Positions 8,795 through 14,972 of a DNA stretch of 26,692 nt are shown piece by piece. Under the pieces are notes generated by a model. It saw only the letters and a list, made by a program, of their open reading frames with translations. It made no database searches and was not told the DNA's origin. Made by a program: the position numbers and the translations under genes. The DNA is from Solobacterium sp. UBA1761 (lineage in GTDB: Bacteria > Bacillota_I > Bacilli_A > Erysipelotrichales > Erysipelotrichaceae). Numbering within the stretch: position 1 is the stretch's first letter; every line of letters starts with the position of its first letter. The stretch covers positions 1 through 26,692 of the forward strand of contig DCHD01000007.1 in the NCBI GenBank assembly GCA_002315565.1. Reading direction: 5' to 3'.

Positions 8795-8824
8795 TTACAT
8801 ATATAGTAATAATTAATATATAAT
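8795..8824 (+). promoter_or_regulatory. Promoter of the copper operon
   Basis: TATAAT (8819-8824), with TTACAT (8795-8800) as a weak -35 at 18-nt spacing. The predicted start of transcription (about 8831) falls inside the CsoR-type palindrome, so repressor binding would block initiation. Confidence 0.55.
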
Positions 8825-8828
8825 AAAG

Positions 8829-8845
8829 ATACCCATAGGGGGTAT
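8829..8845 (+). promoter_or_regulatory. CsoR-type copper operator
   Basis: The palindrome ATACCC-N5-GGGTAT (8829-8834 and 8840-8845) has the half-sites and spacing of the known CsoR operator upstream of Bacillus copZA. A csoR gene lies in the same operon. The right half-site also supplies the G-rich ribosome-binding site (AGGGGG) of copA, so one short element serves both transcription control and translation. Confidence 0.85.
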
Positions 8846-8846
8846 T

Positions 8847-11171
8847 ATGGAAAAGACATATGAAGTAAAAGGAATGTCCTGTGTCATCTGCAAGAACGCA
8901 GTTGAAAAAGGACTTAAAAATATCAGTGGTGTAACTGAAGCCAACGTCAATCTCATGGAAAACGAAGTAACTGTCATCTTTGATGAAACAAAGACAGATG
9001 AGAATGTCTTTTACGCGACCTTAAAGCCTTTAGGATATGAACTTGTGATCGGTTCACATAAGAAGACTGACCGTAATAGAGTATCTCTTTTCATCTCAAT
9101 TGTTCTGATGGCTGCTCTTATGTATATTGCAATGAGTTCAATGCATAATCCAGAAAACACCATGTACATACAGCTGATCATTGCTGCACTAATACTCATT
9201 CTAAACAGAAAGTACTATGTATCAGGTTTTAGAGCATTGTTTAAACTTTCACCTAATATGGATACACTGGTCGGCTTATCTTCAGCTGTTTCCTTTATCT
9301 ATTCAATTTATATCGTTATTTCTAAACAATATCTAAATGGCAATCATCTTTATTTTGAAACCAGTGCCATGGTACCGGTACTTGTAACTATCGGTAAAAG
9401 AATAGAAGAAAGAAACAGAAAAAAGACTGCAAGAGTAATAAGAGGTCTTACTACCCTTATTCCAATGCAGGCAAATCTGATGATAGACAACGAAATAAAG
9501 ATTATTCCGATTGATGATTTGAAAAAGAATGACATCATAGTCATCAAAGCCGGAGAATCAATACCGCAGGATGCCGAAGTAATTGAAGGCTCTTCAAATG
9601 TCGATGAATCACTTATTACCGGTGAATCATTACCATCACATAAAGAAAAAGGTTCTATGCTGATTGGCGGTACAGTAAATACCAGCGGTCAGCTTGTTGC
9701 CAGAGTTACAAAGAATGCCACTCAGACCGTTCTTTCCAGTATCATCTCTTTAACAAAACAGGCAGCAATGAAGAAAATTCCGATTGAAAGATTTGCCGAT
9801 AAGGTATCCGGTTATTTTGTCTATGGTGTACTTGGTATCGCTCTAACAACTTTCATTATCTGGTATTCATATACAAGAGATATTGAAATGGCTCTTAATT
9901 TTTCAATGTCAGTACTGGTTATCTCCTGTCCGTGTGCTTTAGGTCTGGCTACACCGAGTGCAATTGCCGTAGCCAGTGCTACTGCTTCAAAAAACGGTAT
10001 TCTGATCAAAAATCCTGAAATACTTGAAACAGCCTATAAACTAAAAAATATAATTCTTGACAAAACAGGTACCCTTACAGAAAACCGCATTGAGGTAATT
10101 GACTATAAAGAATATGACAGCAACTTTAATTCGGTTGTAAATGCCTTAGAAAGAAACTCCTCCCACCCTATCGCCAAAGCAATACTTGCAGAATTCAAAG
10201 ATACTTCGCTTGTTATAAACGCTATAAAAGAAATATCCGGTGAAGGTATTGAGTCAAATGATTACTGGGCAGGCAACGAGGTCATGGCCACAAGGCATAA
10301 GGCTCTAGTAAATGACAAAGATATTGAAAAAGCCAATAAAGAAAGCTGCACATTCATCATTGTCGGAAACAAAGATAAAGTACTGGGAGTCATCTATCTC
10401 TTTGACAGAATCAAAACATCTTCATACAAGGCAATCAAACTCTTTAACATGAAGAACATCAGTTCAATAATGGCTACAGGTGACAATGAAACAGTTGCCA
10501 AAGCGGCAGCAGCGAGACTTCATATCAGTGAATATTATGCCAATGTAAAACCAGAAGATAAACAGTCAATTCTGTTAGAAGCTAAAGAAAACGGACTGAC
10601 TGCTATGGTTGGTGACGGCATCAATGATGCCATTGCCCTTTCAAGTGCCGATGTGTCTATTACCCTAAGCAGTGCTACCGATATCGCCCAGGCATCAAGT
10701 GATGTGGTTCTGCTTCATAACAATATCTCGGACATTGCCTATCTTATTGATCTTTCTAAACTTACAATGCGCAAAATAAAGCAGAATCTCTTATGGGCAC
10801 TTATCTATAATGCCCTGTTCATACCGCTTGCTGCAGGTGCACTCTATCCGACATTTGGGCTTAAACTCAATCCGATGATTGGTGCACTTACCATGTCAGT
10901 TTCAAGTATCTTTGTATTATCAAATGCATTAACAATCTCAAAATTAAAAAAGGAGGAGATAAAAATGAATAAAACTGTAACTATTGAAGGAATGATGTGC
11001 ATCCATTGCCAGTCAAGAGTAGAAAAGGCTCTTAAGGAACTGGGAGTTGATGCAGTGGTGTCACACGAAAAAGGTACAGCTGTAATCAGCAATACAGAAA
11101 TCGAAGATTCTGCAATCATTAAGGCTATTGAAGATGCAGGATATGAGGTTAAAGACATCACAAATGACTAA
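8847..11171 (+). CDS. copA: Copper-translocating P1B ATPase with C-terminal CopZ-like domain
   Basis: Exports Cu(I) across the membrane using ATP. Order: an N-terminal HMA domain with CVIC (12-15); membrane helices; the actuator TGE (258-260); the transmembrane metal site CPC (361-363) typical of Cu(I) pumps; the phosphorylated Asp405 in DKTGTLT; SHP of the nucleotide-binding domain; and the hinge GDGINDA (about 589). After the last helices, residues 707-774 form a complete second HMA domain with MMCIHC (716-721) that resembles a free CopZ chaperone. HMA domains usually sit at the N-terminus. A perfect Shine-Dalgarno and ATG occur in frame at this junction. The operon also includes csoR and ispG. 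Confidence 0.95.
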   Translation: MEKTYEVKGMSCVICKNAVEKGLKNISGVTEANVNLMENEVTVIFDETKTDENVFYATLKPLGYELVIGSHKKTDRNRVSLFISIVLMAALMYIAMSSMHNPENTMYIQLIIAALILILNRKYYVSGFRALFKLSPNMDTLVGLSSAVSFIYSIYIVISKQYLNGNHLYFETSAMVPVLVTIGKRIEERNRKKTARVIRGLTTLIPMQANLMIDNEIKIIPIDDLKKNDIIVIKAGESIPQDAEVIEGSSNVDESLITGESLPSHKEKGSMLIGGTVNTSGQLVARVTKNATQTVLSSIISLTKQAAMKKIPIERFADKVSGYFVYGVLGIALTTFIIWYSYTRDIEMALNFSMSVLVISCPCALGLATPSAIAVASATASKNGILIKNPEILETAYKLKNIILDKTGTLTENRIEVIDYKEYDSNFNSVVNALERNSSHPIAKAILAEFKDTSLVINAIKEISGEGIESNDYWAGNEVMATRHKALVNDKDIEKANKESCTFIIVGNKDKVLGVIYLFDRIKTSSYKAIKLFNMKNISSIMATGDNETVAKAAAARLHISEYYANVKPEDKQSILLEAKENGLTAMVGDGINDAIALSSADVSITLSSATDIAQASSDVVLLHNNISDIAYLIDLSKLTMRKIKQNLLWALIYNALFIPLAAGALYPTFGLKLNPMIGALTMSVSSIFVLSNALTISKLKKEEIKMNKTVTIEGMMCIHCQSRVEKALKELGVDAVVSHEKGTAVISNTEIEDSAIIKAIEDAGYEVKDITND
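10951..10956 (+). promoter_or_regulatory. Internal Shine-Dalgarno within copA
   Basis: AGGAGG lies 8 nt before the in-frame ATG at 10965 (codon 707 of copA). Its strength exceeds that of the operon's own start signal, and it could drive separate translation of the last 68 residues. Confidence 0.65.
10965..11171 (+). CDS. copZ: Possible independently translated CopZ-like copper chaperone (internal start in copA)
   Basis: Starting at the internal ATG, this would be a 68-residue HMA protein beginning MNKTVTIEGMMCIHC. This is the size and layout of free CopZ chaperones, with the Cu(I)-binding pair CxxC at residues 12 and 15. It lies in frame with copA, so the same residues also form the C-terminus of the ATPase. 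Two readings are possible: the cell makes both a fusion and a free chaperone, or an ancestral copA-copZ pair lost its intervening stop and the ribosome-binding site is a relic. The sequence alone does not decide between them. Confidence 0.5.
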   Translation: MNKTVTIEGMMCIHCQSRVEKALKELGVDAVVSHEKGTAVISNTEIEDSAIIKAIEDAGYEVKDITND

Positions 11172-11421
11172 AGATAAAGAAAAAGTTAAGAAATATCTCT
11201 CTATCGCAAAAGGTCAGCTTGAGGGTATCATTAAAATGATCGATGAAGACAGATACTGTCTTGAAATATCTGATCAGCTGATGGCTACAAGAGCCCTCTT
11301 GAAGAAAACCAACAACCTGATAATCAAAAACCACATTGATACCTGTGTAAAAACAGCTATTGAGAATGGTGATGATTATAAGGTTGAAGAAGTTATTAAA
11401 GCATTGGAGAAACAGATATGA
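11164..11421 (+). CDS. csoR: CsoR-family copper-sensing repressor
   Basis: An all-helical 86-residue repressor of the DUF156/CsoR family. Cu(I) binding releases it from DNA. The Cu(I) ligand set Cys-His-Cys is intact as Cys32 (RYC), His57 and Cys61 (NHIDTC), which favours copper over the nickel- or formaldehyde-sensing relatives. I chose the ATG at 11164 because it starts at MTKDKEKV, the usual beginning, and overlaps the copA stop by 8 nt. The frame is open further upstream to 11128. It is expected to bind the operator at 8829-8845 and so regulate its own operon. The stop overlaps the ispG ATG. Confidence 0.92.
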   Translation: MTKDKEKVKKYLSIAKGQLEGIIKMIDEDRYCLEISDQLMATRALLKKTNNLIIKNHIDTCVKTAIENGDDYKVEEVIKALEKQI

Positions 11422-12455
11422 TTAAACGCAGCGAAACAAGACCAATAAATGTCGGTGGAGTACAGATCGGTGGACAGAATAAAGTAATTATTCAGTCAAT
11501 GACCAATACCAAGACCAAAGATGTCAAGGCTACTGTTGACCAGATTTTAAGGCTGGAAAAAGTAGGATGTGAAATCATCAGAGTTGCAATACTGGATATG
11601 GAAGATGCTAAAGCAATCTCTCAGATCAAGAAAGAGATTCATATTCCGATTGTTTCTGATATCCACTTCAATCCAGATTTTGCCCTTGAGGCAATACGCC
11701 AGGGAACCGATAAAGTAAGACTTAATCCCGGCAATATAGAAAACCCTGACAAGATTAAGGAAATCGTTGAACTCTGTAAAGAAAAACACGTACCGATCCG
11801 TATCGGCATCAATGCCGGTTCTTTAAACAAAAAGTACAAGCATTCAGAAGAAGCGATGATTGCCTCAGCCAAGGACCATTTAAGAATACTTGAAGAACTG
11901 GATTTCCATGACATTGCCCTTTCATTCAAGTCATCAGATCCTCTTGAGTGCATCAATGTCTACCACCTTGCAGCAAAAGAATTCCCATATCCATTACACC
12001 TTGGTGTAACAGAAGCTGGCGGACTACTTAATTCAGCAATCAAATCTTCAGTAGCACTGGGACAGTTATTGATGGAAGGAATCGGAGATACCATCCGTAT
12101 TTCGATTTCTGATGACCCCGTTGAAGAAGTAAAGGTTGCCAAGAAACTATTAAGAACCGTTGGATTAAAGAAAGATGTTGCAAATCTTATCTCCTGCCCA
12201 ACCTGTGGCAGAATCCAGTACGATATGTTGCCAATCGTCAAAGAGATGGAAGAATATCTCGAAACTGTAAACAAGGATATCAATGTCGCAGTCATGGGCT
12301 GCCCGGTAAACGGACCTGAAGAAGCGAAACGCGCCGACATCGGTGTTGCCGGAGGAAAAGACTCTGCCCTGTTAATAAAAAAGGGACAGATCGTCAGATC
12401 CATCCCACAAAGCGATATTGTGAAAGTGCTTAAAGAAGAAATTGAGAAGTTTTAA
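11418..12455 (+). CDS. ispG: 4-hydroxy-3-methylbut-2-enyl diphosphate synthase (IspG/GcpE)
   Basis: Catalyses the penultimate step of the MEP isoprenoid pathway and needs a 4Fe-4S cluster. The 345-residue length is that of the two-domain bacterial enzyme. The N-terminal TIM barrel begins MIKRSETRPINVGG. The cluster ligands are Cys260 and Cys263 (SCPTCGRIQYD) and Cys295 (MGCPVNGPEE), with the nearby Glu as fourth ligand. The ATG overlaps the csoR stop (ATGA), so translation is coupled to the copper operon, an unexpected place for ispG. Its 3' end overlaps by 4 nt the end of the convergent membrane-protein gene. No terminator is visible between them. Confidence 0.96.
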   Translation: MIKRSETRPINVGGVQIGGQNKVIIQSMTNTKTKDVKATVDQILRLEKVGCEIIRVAILDMEDAKAISQIKKEIHIPIVSDIHFNPDFALEAIRQGTDKVRLNPGNIENPDKIKEIVELCKEKHVPIRIGINAGSLNKKYKHSEEAMIASAKDHLRILEELDFHDIALSFKSSDPLECINVYHLAAKEFPYPLHLGVTEAGGLLNSAIKSSVALGQLLMEGIGDTIRISISDDPVEEVKVAKKLLRTVGLKKDVANLISCPTCGRIQYDMLPIVKEMEEYLETVNKDINVAVMGCPVNGPEEAKRADIGVAGGKDSALLIKKGQIVRSIPQSDIVKVLKEEIEKF

Positions 12456-12958
12456 TTCAATACCGTTTTGTTGAGTCTATACTCTTTTGTAAAGATTGAA
12501 AGAGTCAGACAGGCTTCATATGGAATAAAGATAAAGGTAATAAGCGCATAGATATTTGTCTTGGTGAAGATTGTATACCACTCATCAGGAAGAATAACAC
12601 TGACCATAAAGAACATAAGCATAACAAGTGAGAATACTGAGTGTACCAGACTTAGTGAATCACTTGTTTTTTTAATCATTTCATTGCTTAGTGAGATGTT
12701 CAATGAGACAAGTACTGCAAACTCTTCAAACATTCTGTAATAAAGATTCAGAGTTGTAAGTGAATATAAACCAATCAGACAAATAAGACTGGCAACAAAA
12801 ACACAGGCAATCCTTAAGACATTGTACTTTCTGATTTTATAGAGCATCAGTCCAATTGAAATACATAACATAACAGCACTAAACAGTACAGCATCATTGA
12901 GATACAGGTTCCAGGCAAAGCCGACAAGTATATAGTTTAAGATCACGTTGTTTTTCAT
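12452..12958 (-). CDS. Hypothetical multi-pass membrane protein
   Basis: A 168-residue protein with four or five hydrophobic segments (about 8-28, 26-42, 47-68, 104-123 and 132-152) and short polar loops. No motif or family is recognised. The start is supported by GAGG placed 10 nt upstream of the ATG. It is convergent with ispG and divergent from the WYL regulator, so it may be controlled by that regulator, but this is inferred from position only. Confidence 0.7.
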   Translation of the reverse strand: MKNNVILNYILVGFAWNLYLNDAVLFSAVMLCISIGLMLYKIRKYNVLRIACVFVASLICLIGLYSLTTLNLYYRMFEEFAVLVSLNISLSNEMIKKTSDSLSLVHSVFSLVMLMFFMVSVILPDEWYTIFTKTNIYALITFIFIPYEACLTLSIFTKEYRLNKTVLN

Positions 12959-13030
12959 ATTTTCTTACCTCGTGACTTAAGTCTATAATGTTCAGTACTA
13001 ATTACTGTCCATATTTTTACCCATATGTAA

Positions 13031-13036
13031 TATAAT
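13031..13036 (+). promoter_or_regulatory. -10 box of WYL regulator, predicted leaderless
   Basis: TATAAT is followed by six bases and the ATG at 13043. No Shine-Dalgarno is present in the preceding 20 nt, and the -35 region is weak. Confidence 0.5.
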
Positions 13037-13042
13037 TGAATT

Positions 13043-13981
13043 ATGTCAAACAATTCACGAAGACTGCTTTCACTTTTGGAAGTATTAAAGAAAAACACCG
13101 ATTCAACTCATCACCTTAAAGAAAATGAACTTAAGGCACTTTTAAACGGCGAAGATATTTCCATCAATAACCGCAAGACCATTTATTCCGATATTTCTAC
13201 CCTTCTTGACTACGGCTACGAGATCAACTACGACACCTTTACAAAAGGTTACTGGCTTGAAGAAGCACCATTCAGACTTTCCGAAGTAAAACTGTTGCTT
13301 GATTCTATCGATTCTCTAAACAATATCGACAGTAAAGCCAAAGAACAGTTAAACACAAAGATACTGTCATTTATCTCGTCGTATGAAGCTGAAATACTCA
13401 AAGATAATCAGTTGACCATCAATAATCAAACAACTGTTACAGCAAGTAAAAAAGAGACTTACCTTGATAAACTGGAAACAATACTTAAGGCATTGACAGA
13501 ACACAAAGTTATTTCTTTTAAGTATGCCGAAAAAGAGATAGAAGCTTATCCCTACTTCATCAACTATTCCAATGAAAGATATTATCTCTATGTAATGTTT
13601 GCTGATTCAGATAATTCCTATTCCTACAGAATGGACAGAATGTCATCAATTACTCTCAAAGAAGAAACATACGACTATTCATACAAGAATCTCGAAAAGA
13701 TAAAGCAGAAAATAAAAACATCCTATGACAACTTCATCAAGGATGAACCTGAAATAATCATTCTGGAAACAGATGACTACAAAGCGATTGAGAAAAGACT
13801 CAAAGATGACTTCCCTGCCCATTATCTTGACAATAAGGGCAATATTGTCATTGAGTACTCTCCGACTGAAATCTTCTATTCCAAGATTGTATCGTACTCA
13901 AACAGGCTTAGAATCATATCTCCTGAAGCAGTCGCAGTAAACTTTAAAGAATATCTGAGTTCTATCATCAGACAATACTAA
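13043..13981 (+). CDS. WYL-domain transcriptional regulator
   Basis: A 312-residue regulator. An N-terminal winged helix-turn-helix (about 1-70, with NNRKTIYSDISTLLDYGYEI as the recognition part) precedes a WYL domain (about 135-215). The WYL domain includes the ERYYLYVMFAD and YSYRMDRMSSI segments that correspond to the WYL motif and its basic ligand-binding strand. A C-terminal extension (WCX-like, about 230-312) follows. WYL proteins commonly sense nucleic acid or nucleotide ligands and control defence or DNA-damage genes; the ligand and targets here are unknown. No defence genes lie beside it. Nearest neighbours are a divergent membrane protein and a tRNA cluster. Confidence 0.85.
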   Translation: MSNNSRRLLSLLEVLKKNTDSTHHLKENELKALLNGEDISINNRKTIYSDISTLLDYGYEINYDTFTKGYWLEEAPFRLSEVKLLLDSIDSLNNIDSKAKEQLNTKILSFISSYEAEILKDNQLTINNQTTVTASKKETYLDKLETILKALTEHKVISFKYAEKEIEAYPYFINYSNERYYLYVMFADSDNSYSYRMDRMSSITLKEETYDYSYKNLEKIKQKIKTSYDNFIKDEPEIIILETDDYKAIEKRLKDDFPAHYLDNKGNIVIEYSPTEIFYSKIVSYSNRLRIISPEAVAVNFKEYLSSIIRQY

Positions 13982-14002
13982 AAGGCCACTAAGTGGCCTT
14001 TT
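13980..14002. terminator. Bidirectional intrinsic terminator
   Basis: A 10-bp perfect stem AAAAGGCCAC/GTGGCCTTTT (13980-13989 with 13993-14002) with a TAA loop. It ends the WYL gene on the plus strand and the dut-tRNA transcript on the minus strand. Confidence 0.85.
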
Positions 14003-14011
14003 AAAGTAATA

Positions 14012-14099
14012 TGGCGCAGACGTCGAGATTTGAACTCGAGGTACCCGTAAGTACGCCGCCTTTCCAAGACGGTGGTATAAGCCGCTCACCCACGTCTGC
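14012..14099 (-). tRNA. tRNA-Ser(GGA)
   Basis: An 88-nt class II tRNA with encoded CCA. The acceptor is GCAGACG/CGTCTGC, the anticodon stem CCGTC/GGCGG holds loop TTGGAAA (anticodon GGA, reading UCC/UCU), a long variable arm follows, and the T stem is TCGAG/CTCGA. Confidence 0.95.
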
Positions 14100-14102
14100 A
14101 CA

Positions 14103-14179
14103 TGGCGTGCCTAACAGGAATTGAACCCGCAACCTTTTGAATCGGAATCAAATGCTCTATCCAGTTGAGCTATAGGCAC
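14103..14179 (-). tRNA. tRNA-Arg(CCG)
   Basis: A 77-nt tRNA with encoded CCA. The acceptor is GTGCCTA/TAGGCAC, and the anticodon stem TTTGA/TCAAA holds loop TTCCGAT (anticodon CCG, reading CGG). Its 5' end is 1 nt from the dut stop codon, so it must be cut from the dut message by RNase P. Confidence 0.95.
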
Positions 14180-14180
14180 A

Positions 14181-14663
14181 TCAGTTTGTAGACCCAAAGC
14201 CTCCGGACCGGACTGCAGTGACATCCTCTTCTTTAGCCAGGAAGTACTGTTTAAAAATACCCTGAACAAAACGGTCACCCTTTTTAAGTTCAACCACCTG
14301 GTTGCCTCTATTTACCAAGGCAACAATAATATGGCCTTCATTGTCAGCATTAAAATAGTCTGAATCAATAATACCTACAGTATTGGCAAGAGCAATCTGA
14401 TACTTGAAACCTAAAGAACTTCTAGGATAGATTTCAAGCACATAACCATCATTGATCTGACATCTGATACCACTTGGTACCTTTACAATATCACCAGGTT
14501 TTAAAGTAATATCACACGGAAGATAGAAATCATATCCTGCACTTCCCGATGTAGCGCGTTCAGGAATTCTAACATCTTCAATGCTTAATTCTTCTCCCAG
14601 CTGTTTCTTTGTGTCAACCTTAAACTGTGATTCAGATACTTTTTTAAATTCTGCAATGAACAT
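14181..14663 (-). CDS. dut: dUTP diphosphatase (dUTPase)
   Basis: Hydrolyses dUTP to dUMP, keeping uracil out of DNA and feeding thymidylate synthesis. All five trimeric dUTPase motifs are visible in 160 residues: SGSAGYDF, PRSSLGF, NTVGIIDSDYF, KKGDRFVQG, and the C-terminal P-loop-like GGFGSTN. An N-terminal extension of about 30 residues precedes motif 1. The ATG has no Shine-Dalgarno but sits 6 nt after a TATTAT box, so the message is predicted to be leaderless. The TGA stop lies 1 nt from tRNA-Arg, giving a protein-tRNA polycistron. Confidence 0.93.
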   Translation of the reverse strand: MFIAEFKKVSESQFKVDTKKQLGEELSIEDVRIPERATSGSAGYDFYLPCDITLKPGDIVKVPSGIRCQINDGYVLEIYPRSSLGFKYQIALANTVGIIDSDYFNADNEGHIIVALVNRGNQVVELKKGDRFVQGIFKQYFLAKEEDVTAVRSGGFGSTN

Positions 14664-14669
14664 ATAAAA

Positions 14670-14698
14670 ATAATACCAAAAAATGTTGCCAAAGTAAA
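14670..14698 (-). promoter_or_regulatory. Promoter of dut-tRNA operon, predicted leaderless
   Basis: Minus strand TTTACT (14698-14693), a 17-nt spacer, and an extended -10 TGG-TATTAT (hexamer 14675-14670). Six bases then precede the dut ATG at 14663. It overlaps the divergent tRNA promoter. Confidence 0.7.
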
Positions 14699-14714
14699 AA
14701 ACGTGTGATATTAT
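14686..14714 (+). promoter_or_regulatory. Promoter of tRNA-Ser/tRNA-Gly
   Basis: TTGCCA (14686-14691), a 17-nt spacer and TATTAT (14709-14714) preceded by TGA, i.e. an extended -10. Start expected near 14721, about 25 nt before tRNA-Ser. Confidence 0.7.
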
Positions 14715-14745
14715 AAATGAGCGTAAAGATTATATGCCTTGGCAT

Positions 14746-14837
14746 GAAGATGTACTCAAGTGGTTGAAGAGGTGCCCCTGCTAAGGGCATAGGCCGGGTT
14801 TACCGACGCGAGAGTTCAAATCTCTCCATCTTCGCCA
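14746..14837 (+). tRNA. tRNA-Ser(GCU)
   Basis: A 92-nt class II tRNA with encoded CCA. The acceptor is GAAGATG/CATCTTC, the anticodon stem TGCCC/GGGCA holds loop CTGCTAA (anticodon GCT, reading AGC/AGU), a long variable arm follows, and the T stem is GAGAG/CTCTC. Confidence 0.95.
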
Positions 14838-14843
14838 GATCAT

Positions 14844-14917
14844 GCAGATGTAGTTCAATGGTAGAACGCCACCTTGCCAAGGTGGACACGGCGGTTCAAT
14901 TCCGCTCATCTGCTCCA
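14844..14917 (+). tRNA. tRNA-Gly(GCC)
   Basis: A 74-nt tRNA with encoded CCA. The acceptor is GCAGATG/CATCTGC, and the anticodon stem CCACC/GGTGG holds loop TTGCCAA (anticodon GCC). It follows tRNA-Ser by 6 nt in the same transcript. Confidence 0.95.
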
Positions 14918-14922
14918 TTAGT

Positions 14923-14955
14923 AAAATAACCTGTTCATTTGAACAGGTTTTATTT
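14923..14955. terminator. Bidirectional intrinsic terminator
   Basis: A 9-bp core stem AACCTGTTC/GAACAGGTT (14928-14936 with 14941-14949), flanked by A-rich and T-rich tails. It ends the plus-strand tRNA pair and the minus-strand kinase/nucleotidyltransferase gene. Confidence 0.85.
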
Positions 14956-14972
14956 TGCAATGGTAAACATTG

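Noticed and set aside
10941..10970. Programmed ribosomal frameshift at the copA-CopZ junction, as in E. coli copA
   Set aside because: The ATPase and the C-terminal domain are in the same frame with no stop between them, so no frameshift is needed. Only internal initiation remains to be explained.
11960..12403. A 147-codon minus-strand frame across ispG
   Set aside because: It is antisense to the strongly conserved cluster-binding half of IspG, has no start signal, and its composition is that of a mirror frame.
13043..13981. WYL regulator as part of a defence island
   Set aside because: WYL regulators often control phage-defence genes, but the neighbours are a small membrane protein, tRNAs and dut. 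No nuclease, ATPase or toxin-like gene is present.
14103..14917. tRNA cluster as an integration site for a mobile element
   Set aside because: I see no integrase, no direct repeat of a tRNA 3' end, and no change in gene type that would mark an inserted element.
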